Below, in pieces: positions 1 to 6,637 of a DNA stretch of 6,754 nt. The stretch's first letter is position 1. The number at the start of each line of letters is the position of its first letter. The DNA is taken from assembly GCA_023441625.1 (NCBI GenBank), contig JAEZOA010000072.1, positions 1 to 6,754 of the forward strand. Reading direction: 5' to 3'. Under the pieces are notes generated by a model. The model was given only the letters and a program-made list of their open reading frames with translations, ran no database searches and was not told where the DNA came from. This DNA comes from Bacillota bacterium (GTDB taxonomy: Bacteria > Bacillota > Clostridia > Acetivibrionales > DSM-1351). Made by a program: the position numbers and the translations under genes.

Positions 1-762
1 ATGTTGCATTTGTTGCCTAGTGGGCCTCCCGATTTCGCCTTTCTTTTCCGCATTTCAATTCTAACAATTATAACTGGATGCCTTTTTACTTTCGCATACT
101 TGATGATTGGTGACAAGCTATCCATAAATGGATATGTGAAGCGTGGAGTGTTTTTTGGCCTATTAATTTACTTTAGCAATTATCTGCCACAGTCAATGGG
201 ATTAATTGGCGCTGGCGGCGATAAACTACTTATGTCTTTTAGCGCAAAAGATGCAATATTTGATTTTTTCTCGTATTTAGTTACTTTTGCAGTCATGGGC
301 TGGCTATTCAAAACAGAAAATAATAAGCAAAACCAAGTACCCAGACTACTTATCGTGAAAGCAATGATTACCGGAGGGCTACTATTCCCCGTAATGATGA
401 TTGTGTTAACTCAGGGGATTACATTTGTATTCCCATCCCAAAACATAATAAACATTTTACGAGTTGGCCCAGAATTCGAATGGCGTTTTTATCTTTCGTT
501 CTATTCATTCTTTATCTTGACAGGCGCGATAGTACCTCTATTTTATTATTTGTCCGACTACAGTAGAAGAACAACTCATAAAGAAGTTAAGTTTGCTTTA
601 AAATATGTTCTGCTTATATGGATTCCTATCGTTTTTGCAATGGTTGCATTTGGCGTAGAAATTCTACCGTGCATAGTATTTTCAATTGAATCAATTGTTG
701 TTTTCCTTATCTTGATAAAAGTATGTGGTAGCATTTTAAAAACAAACAAACTGGAGGATTAA
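1..762 (+). CDS. Multi-pass membrane protein of unknown function, possibly 5'-truncated
   Basis: I do not recognise the family. The 253 readable residues contain about seven hydrophobic segments, at roughly 14-36, 47-65, 86-104, 116-143, 163-185, 199-218 and 222-242. A short charged loop (105-115) and a basic loop (188-197) are probably cytoplasmic. I see no catalytic motif, nucleotide-binding motif or signal peptide. An ATG falls on base 1, so no upstream ribosome binding site can be seen. The true start could lie further left, because the first helix begins very early and the residues before it are mostly apolar. The stop codon overlaps the Shine-Dalgarno region of the next gene, an FMN-binding protein, only 4 bases away, so the two are almost certainly co-transcribed. 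A shared role in a membrane flavin or redox process is an inference from context only. That it is a real membrane-protein gene is secure; its function is unknown. Confidence 0.75.
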   Translation: MLHLLPSGPPDFAFLFRISILTIITGCLFTFAYLMIGDKLSINGYVKRGVFFGLLIYFSNYLPQSMGLIGAGGDKLLMSFSAKDAIFDFFSYLVTFAVMGWLFKTENNKQNQVPRLLIVKAMITGGLLFPVMMIVLTQGITFVFPSQNIINILRVGPEFEWRFYLSFYSFFILTGAIVPLFYYLSDYSRRTTHKEVKFALKYVLLIWIPIVFAMVAFGVEILPCIVFSIESIVVFLILIKVCGSILKTNKLED

Positions 763-766
763 CATT

Positions 767-1159
767 ATGAAAACAAAAAGAAAGCGCAAACTAGCACTTT
801 TGGTGATGTTGGGAATACTAACGCTCCTTTTAGTATTATGTGTTGTAACATTATTTTTACCAAAACCATTGAATGTTGCTAACTCCAAATTTAACTTGAC
901 TGAAATTGACGATGGGATATACCAAGGAGAATGTGAGAATGGTCTTGTTTTTGCTAAACTTGAAGTTGAAGTACAAAACCATGAAATTGTTGATGTGCGT
1001 ATTTTGAAACATCGTAATGGTCTGGGTAGTGATGCCGAGGCGATTGTTGATAGTGTAATTTCTGGACAAAGCATTGAAGTTGATGCTGTATCAGGTGCAA
1101 CCATGAGTTCAAAAACCATTTTGAAAGCAATAGAAGAAGCTTTGTCCAACCAAGAATAG
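767..1159 (+). CDS. Membrane-anchored FMN-binding domain protein
   Basis: This 130-residue protein has a very basic N terminus (residues 2-8), one hydrophobic helix (about 9-31) acting as an uncleaved signal anchor, and an extracytoplasmic FMN_bind-type domain (about 48-127). The diagnostic motif is D-A-V-S-G-A-T-M-S-S at 106-115. In this family the threonine of SGAT, here Thr112, receives FMN through a phosphoester bond made by the flavin transferase ApbE. The GLGSDAEAI stretch (85-93) also fits the fold. Related domains occur in RnfG, NqrC and small single-domain proteins thought to carry electrons outside the membrane. GGAGG at 753-757 is 9 bases before the ATG and lies inside the end of the preceding membrane-protein gene, so the two form one transcription unit, closed by a terminator at 1165-1187. 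No ApbE or Rnf gene is visible in the window, so its redox partner is unknown. Confidence 0.88.
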   Translation: MKTKRKRKLALLVMLGILTLLLVLCVVTLFLPKPLNVANSKFNLTEIDDGIYQGECENGLVFAKLEVEVQNHEIVDVRILKHRNGLGSDAEAIVDSVISGQSIEVDAVSGATMSSKTILKAIEEALSNQE

Positions 1160-1164
1160 AAATT

Positions 1165-1187
1165 GAGAGCCTCGGCTTTCCCTTTTT
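1165..1187 (+). terminator. Rho-independent terminator after the FMN-binding protein gene
   Basis: A six-base-pair stem GAGAGC (1165-1170) / GCTTTC (1175-1180), with one G-U pair and a CTCG tetraloop, is followed by CC and five T residues (1183-1187). It begins 5 bases after the stop codon at 1157-1159, exactly where a terminator for the two-gene unit would be expected. A second, purely A/T eight-base inverted repeat (1185-1192 with 1202-1209) follows directly and may or may not contribute. Confidence 0.65.
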
Positions 1188-1274
1188 AATTAATTTTATT
1201 ATAATTAAATTTAGAAACGAATAATTTGGATAAAATACATTACTAATTATTAATATTTTAGGATTGGAACTTAA

Positions 1275-2531
1275 ATGAAGTATACCTACAAACATACGCT
1301 ACATGCATGCTACTTTGGATATATTACACAAGCTATTATAAACAATCTAACACCATTATTGTTTATTGTCTTTCAAAACCAATTTAAAATTTCCTTTGAA
1401 ATGATAGGAAGACTTATTTTAATTAATTTTGGTACTCAGCTTATTGTTGATGCTTTAGCAATAAAGTTTGTTGACAAAATTGGTTATCGTGTTTCAATTA
1501 TTTCAGCACACTATTTTAGTGCTTTAGGATTAATTTTACTGGGCATTCTACCAAATATAATGTCTTCACCATATATCGGACTTATAATTGCTATAGTAAC
1601 ATATGCAATTGGTGGGGGTTTGATAGAGGTCTTAGTTAGCCCAATAGTAGATTCACTTCCTGGTGATAAGAAGGCATCAACTATGAGCCTTCTGCATTCA
1701 TTTTATTGCTGGGGACAGGTGAGTGTTGTACTTATTTCTACTATATTTCTTAAACTAATAGGAAATAACATGTGGTTTATAATTCCTATGTTATGGTCGT
1801 TGATTCCAATTTATAATTTGTTTAAATTTATAAGAGTTCCTTTATTGCCACATGTAGCTGAACATGAAAGAGTATCTATTAGGAAATTACTTAACTCGAA
1901 AACCTTTATAATTGCGCTATTATTAATGGTGTGTGCTGGAGCATCAGAACTAGCTATGTCTCAATGGTCATCTTTGTTCGCAGAAAAGGGCTTACAGGTT
2001 CCAAAGCTAATGGGTGATTTGCTAGGACCATGCTTATTTGCTGTTTTTATGGGGATTGGTAGAATACTGTATGGTTTTTTTGGGGATAAGCTAGACCTTA
2101 ATAGGGCATTGCTTTTCAGTAGCGCATTATGTGTTTCATGCTACATGGTGACAGCCTTTGTTAAAACACCAATAATAGCACTACTAAGCTGTGCGTTTTG
2201 CGGATTTTCAGTCAGTCTTATGTGGCCAGGTATATTTAGCATAACTGCAGCACGCTATCCAAAAGGTGGTACAGCTATGTTTGCCATGCTTGCCATCTTT
2301 GGAGATTTGGGCTGCTCATTTGGACCCTGGCTAGCAGGAGTGGTTTCGGATGTGTCTCAAAGATCTAGCAAGCTCATTGAGATAGGAGTGGCTAGTGGAT
2401 TAACTTCAGAACAGTTAGGGTTGAAATCAGGCATTCTTATTTCGACCTTTTTCCCAATTATAATGCTATTGGGTTTGTTGATTTATAGGCGACATAAAGA
2501 TAGTTCGGGAAATAATTTAATAAAAAAGTAA
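1275..2531 (+). CDS. Major facilitator superfamily (MFS) transporter
   Basis: This 418-residue protein has the length and twelve-helix profile of an MFS secondary transporter, with helices at roughly 11-33, 44-64, 73-93, 98-124, 144-163, 166-187, 210-230, 248-270, 279-296, 299-322, 333-357 and 384-404. The hydrophilic loop between the two six-helix halves is at about 188-208. The loop between helices 2 and 3 (D-x-I-G-Y-R at 67-72) is a degenerate MFS motif A, and the matching position in the second half reads G-R-I-L-Y-G-F-F-G-D-K-L (262-273). The LLHSFYCWG stretch (139-147) resembles sugar-type (FucP-like) MFS proteins, but the substrate cannot be read from sequence. The start at 1275 has only a weak purine tract (AGGA 1260-1263 or GGA 1266-1268). 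The gene stands alone, with a terminator upstream and a differently themed cluster downstream. Confidence 0.85.
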   Translation: MKYTYKHTLHACYFGYITQAIINNLTPLLFIVFQNQFKISFEMIGRLILINFGTQLIVDALAIKFVDKIGYRVSIISAHYFSALGLILLGILPNIMSSPYIGLIIAIVTYAIGGGLIEVLVSPIVDSLPGDKKASTMSLLHSFYCWGQVSVVLISTIFLKLIGNNMWFIIPMLWSLIPIYNLFKFIRVPLLPHVAEHERVSIRKLLNSKTFIIALLLMVCAGASELAMSQWSSLFAEKGLQVPKLMGDLLGPCLFAVFMGIGRILYGFFGDKLDLNRALLFSSALCVSCYMVTAFVKTPIIALLSCAFCGFSVSLMWPGIFSITAARYPKGGTAMFAMLAIFGDLGCSFGPWLAGVVSDVSQRSSKLIEIGVASGLTSEQLGLKSGILISTFFPIIMLLGLLIYRRHKDSSGNNLIKK

Positions 2532-2581
2532 GTCAAAATAAATTTACAATATGAATTATAGTAAAAAAAAGTACAATAGTG

Positions 2582-2587
2582 TATAAT
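2582..2587 (+). promoter_or_regulatory. Candidate -10 box for the regulator / ftsEX cluster
   Basis: A perfect TATAAT lies in the 116-base spacer before the regulator gene. No good -35 hexamer sits 16-18 bases upstream (TAGTAA at 2559-2564 is the in-register sequence), so the promoter is either weak, activator-dependent or not real. Transcription from it would start near 2594 and leave a leader of about 54 bases. That would also exclude translation from the in-frame GTG at 2579. Confidence 0.3.
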
Positions 2588-2635
2588 TTTAATGTATTGA
2601 AAATGCTATTGGTAAAATTTCTACATTTTATAAGC

Positions 2636-2641
2636 AGGAGG
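2636..2641 (+). promoter_or_regulatory. Ribosome binding site that fixes the regulator start at 2648
   Basis: A consensus AGGAGG lies six bases before the ATG at 2648. The same frame is open back to a GTG at 2579, but that codon has no Shine-Dalgarno sequence, overlaps a TATAAT box, and would add 23 residues unlike the usual start of the family. The 2648 start is therefore preferred. Confidence 0.85.
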
Positions 2642-2647
2642 TTTGAA

Positions 2648-3727
2648 ATGTCTGTAAAATTATTTCAGACGCTATCTGATAAATATAGCGAAATAATAGG
2701 TAAAGAGGTAGGAGTAACAGATGATAGTGGAATTGTTATAGCTCATTCCAATTTCCAAATGATAGGTAAACAAGATCTTGGTGCTGAAGCCCTATTACAA
2801 GGGAAAAGCCAAAATGAGACGATAGACGGAAGAATGTATAACAAGGTTATAGTTAAAAACAAAGTCGAATTAGTAACCTTTATACAGGCAACAGAACCTC
2901 AGGACTTGAAATATCTTGAACTATTTACATTAAACATACTTAATCTTAAGAGTTATTACGATGAAAAATATGACAAAAATACTTTTGTTAAAAATATTAT
3001 AGTGGAAAATATTTTACCAGGTGATATTTTAATAAAGGCAAAGGAAATGCATATTGATTATAATGCATCTAGAGTAGTATTTTTAATTACAGCTTCAAGT
3101 GAAAAAGATACTCATGTGCATGAATTGATTGAGAGTCTATTTCCTAATAAGAGCAAGGACTTTGTTATTGTAATCGATAACGACAATGTTGTGCTGGTGA
3201 AGGAAGTAAAGGGCAAGGATGACTACAAGGAGACTTATAAAATAGCTAGAGTCATTGTGGACACTCTTAATTCTGAATTAATGGTAAGGGCATGTATTGG
3301 TATAGGAACTATTATAAATAACTTGAAGGATATAGCTAGATCCTATAAAGAAGCTCAAATGTCTATGATAATCGGAAATGTTTTTGGGGAAGACAAAAAT
3401 GTTTATGATTATAATAACTTGGGTCTTGGAAGGCTTGTTTACCATATTCCAACTTCTCTATGCCAGCTATTTCTTGAAGAGGTATTCAAGGATGATTCTT
3501 CAAACTCGTTAGATAGCGAGACAATGCTTACAATTCAAAAATTCTTTGAAAATAATTTAAATGTCAGTGAAACTGCAAGACAGCTATATATCCATAGAAA
3601 TACTCTTGTTTATAGGCTGGAGAAAATTAAAAGAATAACAGGCTTAGAGCTTACAAGCTTTGATGATGCTGTAATTTTTAAGATTGCAGTTCTAGTAAAA
3701 AAATATTTAGCAAGTTTGAACGAATAG
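2648..3727 (+). CDS. PucR/CdaR-family transcriptional regulator
   Basis: From the ATG at 2648 the protein has 359 residues, near the usual length for CdaR-like regulators. Residues about 5-80 (L-S-D-K-Y-S-E-I-I-G-K-E, then D-D-S-G-I-V-I-A-H-S) resemble the N-terminal sugar-diacid-recognition/PAS-like sensor domain. Residues about 130-260 form the GGDEF-like CdaR middle domain, including G-I-G-T-I at 218-222 and a D-I-A-R-S-Y-K-E-A-Q helix at 228-237. The C terminus (about 294-355) is the PucR helix-turn-helix, with N-V-S-E-T-A-R-Q-L at 305-313 and H-R-N-T-L-V-Y-R-L at 316-324. The protein is expected to be a cytoplasmic DNA-binding regulator. Its ligand is unknown, and the diacid-domain similarity does not mean that it senses glucarate. 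It lies 37 bases before ftsE on the same strand, so it may control and be co-transcribed with ftsEX. The domain assignment is firm; the regulatory target is inference. Confidence 0.87.
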   Translation: MSVKLFQTLSDKYSEIIGKEVGVTDDSGIVIAHSNFQMIGKQDLGAEALLQGKSQNETIDGRMYNKVIVKNKVELVTFIQATEPQDLKYLELFTLNILNLKSYYDEKYDKNTFVKNIIVENILPGDILIKAKEMHIDYNASRVVFLITASSEKDTHVHELIESLFPNKSKDFVIVIDNDNVVLVKEVKGKDDYKETYKIARVIVDTLNSELMVRACIGIGTIINNLKDIARSYKEAQMSMIIGNVFGEDKNVYDYNNLGLGRLVYHIPTSLCQLFLEEVFKDDSSNSLDSETMLTIQKFFENNLNVSETARQLYIHRNTLVYRLEKIKRITGLELTSFDDAVIFKIAVLVKKYLASLNE

Positions 3728-3764
3728 TGTTTAGCATAGTAAAAAACTGATAAGGAGTTAATTG

Positions 3765-4472
3765 ATGGTTGAATTTATTGATGTCAGTAAAAAATACCCA
3801 AATGGTACTATCGCATTAAGGGGTATTAACTTAAGAATAAATAAGGGTGAATTTGCTTTCATTATAGGTTCTAGTGGTTCTGGTAAGTCAACCATGCTAA
3901 AACTTTTGATGAAGGAAGAGGACATTACTGAAGGGGAGGTAACAGTTAATGGTTATCAACTCTCGACGCTTGAACACAAGCAGATTCCATATTTACGCCG
4001 TGGTATGGGAATGGTTTTTCAGGATTTCAGACTACTTCCAAATAAAACTGTGTATGAAAATGTTGCTTTTGCAATGGAAATAACCGAATGTTTTCCCAAG
4101 GAAATTCGCAGACAGGTACCTATGTCGCTTGCATTAGTTGGTTTAAGCAGAAAAGCAAATGCTTATCCCAATCAGCTCTCAGGAGGAGAACAGCAACGTG
4201 TTGCAATTGCTAGAGCCTTAGTAAATAGCCCAGCTCTGCTAATTGCAGATGAACCTACAGGAAATTTAGACCCTGAAAACTCATGGGAAATTATAAAACT
4301 TCTTACAGAGGTAAATCAAAGGGGAACTACTGTTATTGTTACAACCCATGAAAAGAGCATTGTTGATGCTATGAAGAAGAGGGTAGTAGCCATAGATAAA
4401 GGAAGGATAATTAGAGATCAACAGAAAGGGCTTTACGGGGATGAAGATACGGAGTATAAAATATATTCTTAA
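3765..4472 (+). CDS. ftsE: Cell division ABC transporter ATP-binding protein FtsE
   Basis: This 235-residue ABC ATPase carries a complete set of motifs: Walker A G-S-S-G-S-G-K-S-T (35-43), Q-loop Gln86 in M-V-F-Q-D-F-R-L-L, signature L-S-G-G-E-Q (138-143), Walker B L-L-I-A-D-E-P (158-164) with the G-N-L-D that follows, and the switch His195 in T-T-H-E. The opening V-E-F-x-x-V-S-K-x-Y-P-N-G and the F-R-L-L-P segment after the Q-loop are typical of FtsE. The identity of the next gene (ftsX) settles the assignment. FtsE forms a cytoplasmic dimer that drives FtsX to regulate peptidoglycan hydrolysis; it is not known to export a solute. AAGGAG (3752-3757) is seven bases before the ATG at 3765. A TTG one codon earlier is too close to that site. 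The short tail after residue 215 is charged and poorly conserved in the family. Confidence 0.96.
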   Translation: MVEFIDVSKKYPNGTIALRGINLRINKGEFAFIIGSSGSGKSTMLKLLMKEEDITEGEVTVNGYQLSTLEHKQIPYLRRGMGMVFQDFRLLPNKTVYENVAFAMEITECFPKEIRRQVPMSLALVGLSRKANAYPNQLSGGEQQRVAIARALVNSPALLIADEPTGNLDPENSWEIIKLLTEVNQRGTTVIVTTHEKSIVDAMKKRVVAIDKGRIIRDQQKGLYGDEDTEYKIYS

Positions 4473-5355
4473 AGAAAGCATTTTAAATGCATCTAGAAAC
4501 AAACTAATGTCCTTGGCATCAGTTAGTATAATAAGCGCAGCATTAATTTTATTTGGTTTTTTTTATTTAGTACTAATAAACTTAAACTATAATATAGATG
4601 TATTATCACAGCAACCTAAAATGACGGTTTTTTGCCTTCCTGAACTTACTGATGAGCAGGTAGATGCAGTTCAAACCGAAATATCTTGTAATGAGTACAT
4701 AGAAAGCTTTACTATGGTTTCTAAGAAGGAAGCCTTTGAACAATTTAAAAAATACCTTGATACTGATAAAGCAGATCAAGGGGGAGCAAGCATTTTAGAG
4801 GGTTATGATGAAAGCTTTATGAATGTATCATTTGTAATACAGGTAAAGGATCCTAAAGATAGTCAATTAGTTGCAACAGAGCTACGCTCACTTGCTGGAG
4901 TAGATACAGTTAGATATTCTCAGCAGACAATTGATACCATCTCAAAAGCAGCTAGTTGGATGAGAATTGTCAGTATCGTTGTAATTGGTGTACTATTAAT
5001 TATATCTTTGTTTATTATTGCAAACACCATTAAATTAACAGTATTTGCAAGACGTAAGGAAATAAATATTATGAAATATATTGGTGCAACTGATTGGTTT
5101 ATCAGGTGGCCGTTCATATATGAAGGAATATTGATTGCGATAATAGGTGCGTTAATAGCATTTTTGTTGGTTTCATACATATATAGTCTTGTTGGACCGG
5201 CATTGAGTACGGATTTGGTGGAATTTGGAAGTGGGTTTGACACCGTAAAGTTTGGCTCCATAGGCGGCACATTGGCTTTGATATATGCAGGAATCAGCAT
5301 AGTCATTGGGGCATCTGGAAGTGTAATGTCTATCCGAAAACATCTTCATGTATAA
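4441..5355 (+). CDS. ftsX: Cell division ABC transporter permease protein FtsX
   Basis: This 304-residue protein has the FtsX topology: a cytoplasmic N terminus (M-K-I-R-S-I-K-Y-I-L-K-E), TM1 at about 24-47, an extracellular domain at about 48-172, TM2 at 174-196, TM3 at about 226-250 and TM4 at about 273-296. The conserved cytoplasmic stretch N-T-I-K-L-T-V-F-A-R-R-K-E-I-N-I-M-K (195-212), followed by Y-I-G-A-T (213-217), is a hallmark of FtsX and probably forms the coupling surface for FtsE. The extracellular domain is where family members contact their peptidoglycan hydrolase or its activator. Its start lies 32 bases inside ftsE, with AAAGGG (4425-4430) as a likely ribosome binding site. 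This indicates translational coupling and balanced synthesis of the two subunits. The next gene, a secreted coiled-coil M23 peptidase, is the likely partner. Confidence 0.95.
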   Translation: MKIRSIKYILKESILNASRNKLMSLASVSIISAALILFGFFYLVLINLNYNIDVLSQQPKMTVFCLPELTDEQVDAVQTEISCNEYIESFTMVSKKEAFEQFKKYLDTDKADQGGASILEGYDESFMNVSFVIQVKDPKDSQLVATELRSLAGVDTVRYSQQTIDTISKAASWMRIVSIVVIGVLLIISLFIIANTIKLTVFARRKEINIMKYIGATDWFIRWPFIYEGILIAIIGALIAFLLVSYIYSLVGPALSTDLVEFGSGFDTVKFGSIGGTLALIYAGISIVIGASGSVMSIRKHLHV

Positions 5356-5362
5356 GAAATGC

Positions 5363-5391
5363 TTTAAATAATTATTTTTTAGTAGTATAAT
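5363..5391 (+). promoter_or_regulatory. Candidate promoter for the M23 peptidase gene
   Basis: TTTAAA (5363-5368, four of six matches to the -35 consensus) is separated by 17 bases from a perfect TATAAT (5386-5391). A second TATAAT at 5399-5404 has a poorer -35 partner. The 115-base gap after ftsX leaves room for a separate promoter, whereas the genes before it are tightly packed. AT-rich spacers give such matches by chance, so confidence is modest. Confidence 0.35.
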
Positions 5392-5398
5392 TATTTAA
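5364..5398. repeat. Perfect 12-base A/T inverted repeat between ftsX and the M23 gene
   Basis: TTAAATAATTAT (5364-5375) is matched exactly by its reverse complement ATAATTATTTAA (5387-5398), separated by 11 bases that include a run of five T residues. The stem is entirely A/T. The T-run sits in the loop rather than after the stem on the + strand, so this is not a classical terminator. It overlaps a candidate promoter and could be an operator, a weak RNA stem or chance in AT-rich DNA. Confidence 0.6.
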
Positions 5399-5458
5399 TA
5401 TAATATAGAAAATTGTGGGAATAATCTAGTGTAATAGAGTTTTTCACATAAGACAAGC

Positions 5459-5464
5459 GGGAGG
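5459..5464 (+). promoter_or_regulatory. Ribosome binding site that fixes the M23 gene start at 5471
   Basis: GGGAGG lies six bases before the ATG at 5471. An in-frame TTG at 5465 touches this site directly and so cannot be served by it. The ATG start gives a clean signal peptide beginning M-K-K-K. Confidence 0.8.
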
Positions 5465-5470
5465 TTGGAG

Positions 5471-6598
5471 ATGAAGAAAAAGATATCTTTAGCAATGGTA
5501 GTTATTTACATATTATCATGTGTTATCATACCTGCCAGTGCATCAACTTTGGACAGCACCAAAAAACAGCAAAAAGAGGTGAAAAGTAAGATCTCGCAGA
5601 TTGCAGAAGAGAAGAAGGCTATTGCAAATGAGATAAAGCAAAAAACAGCTGATAAAGAAAAGCTTGAGGCTGATGCAAAAGCCACTCAGAGTTCTTTGCA
5701 ACAAAAGAAAAAGGAGATTTCACTTGTAAATACTGATATAGAGCTTATTATTAAAGAGATAGATGCTATAGAAAAGGACTATGAGTATAAAACTGAATTA
5801 TTTAAGACCAGGATGAGGGTCATGTATCAGAACATGAACCAATCTCCTTTGGAGATATTTGTTGAATCAAAGAACTTCAGTGAATTCTTCTCAAGACTAG
5901 AATTCATGTCGCTTGTGAAAGAAAATGATGAAAAGTTAATACAGGAGATTTCCTTAGGAAAAGAGAATACTGAGGCTAAGAAACAAGAGAAGCTTAACGA
6001 ACTGGATAAAAAAGTAACACAATTAAAGAATCTTGATGTTAAGGTTTCTGATATAACAGTTTCTAGATCAAAGATTGAATCAGATATTGAAGCTGAAAAA
6101 GAAAGACTTAAGCAAGCTGAGAAAAAAGAAGATGAAATGATTGCTTTATCAAAGCAGCTTGAGAATAGAATAACCGAACTAATGGATAAGACTACAAAAT
6201 ATGCGGGTGGAGTTATGAAATGGCCGACTCCTGGATACACCGGTATTTCTTCTCCATATGGATACAGAATTCATCCGATTTATAAAGTAAAGAAGATGCA
6301 CACTGGTATAGATGTTAATGCCCCTTCAGGTGCTAAAATAGTTGCAGCTAATAGCGGAAAGGTTATTTTATCAGGGTGGAATGGTGGTTATGGAAACTGT
6401 ATAATAATCGATCATGGAGATGGTATAGCGACATTATATGGTCACCAAAGTAAACTTCTTGTAAGTGAAGGAGATAAAGTTGAGAAGGGTGATACTATCG
6501 GAAAGGTAGGTAGTACTGGATTATCAACTGGGCCGCATCTGCATTTTGAAGTAAGAATAAAAGGTAAGACAACAGATCCAATGGAATATTTTAAGTAA
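5471..6598 (+). CDS. Secreted coiled-coil M23 (LytM-type) peptidoglycan endopeptidase, likely FtsEX partner
   Basis: This 375-residue protein starts with a signal peptide: M-K-K-K, a hydrophobic core to about residue 20, then P-A-S-A with likely cleavage after Ala24. Residues about 27-243 are rich in K, E, Q and heptad leucines and form two long coiled-coil stretches. Between them is a break (about 117-150) with N-Q-S-P-L-E-I-F-V-E-S and S-E-F-F-S-R-L, like the PcsB/CwlO/EnvC coiled-coil region. The C-terminal M23 domain (about 248-375) has H-x-G-x-D (His277, Asp281), L-Y-G-H (His325) and H-L-H (His356, His358). By analogy with LytM, His277, Asp281 and His358 bind zinc, while His325 and His356 are catalytic. 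All are present, so an active cell-wall cross-link hydrolase is expected. Its position after ftsEX and its coiled coil suggest regulation by FtsX. The exact bond cut cannot be read from sequence. Confidence 0.92.
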   Translation: MKKKISLAMVVIYILSCVIIPASASTLDSTKKQQKEVKSKISQIAEEKKAIANEIKQKTADKEKLEADAKATQSSLQQKKKEISLVNTDIELIIKEIDAIEKDYEYKTELFKTRMRVMYQNMNQSPLEIFVESKNFSEFFSRLEFMSLVKENDEKLIQEISLGKENTEAKKQEKLNELDKKVTQLKNLDVKVSDITVSRSKIESDIEAEKERLKQAEKKEDEMIALSKQLENRITELMDKTTKYAGGVMKWPTPGYTGISSPYGYRIHPIYKVKKMHTGIDVNAPSGAKIVAANSGKVILSGWNGGYGNCIIIDHGDGIATLYGHQSKLLVSEGDKVEKGDTIGKVGSTGLSTGPHLHFEVRIKGKTTDPMEYFK

Positions 6599-6637
6599 AT
6601 CAAATTATAAAAGTAGTTATTTAGAATATAGTCATGA

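Noticed and set aside
736..1149. Minus-strand open frames opposite the FMN-binding gene (also 857-1069 and 954-1295)
   Set aside because: They lie opposite a gene with clear domain motifs, lack recognisable domains and have no supported start; they are shadows.
1211..1253. Promoter for the MFS transporter gene in the spacer 1188-1274
   Set aside because: TAAAAT (1231-1236) has only a 14-base spacing from TTAGAA, and other pairs match three or four of six bases. A promoter is expected here, but no single one can be supported.
4281..4502. Minus-strand open frames opposite ftsE/ftsX (also 4920-5306)
   Set aside because: The opposite strand encodes unmistakable FtsE and FtsX, and these frames show no motif or ribosome binding site.
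5827..6240. Minus-strand serine/phenylalanine-rich open frame
   Set aside because: This composition is what the complement of a lysine/glutamate-rich coiled coil yields; it is not an independent gene.
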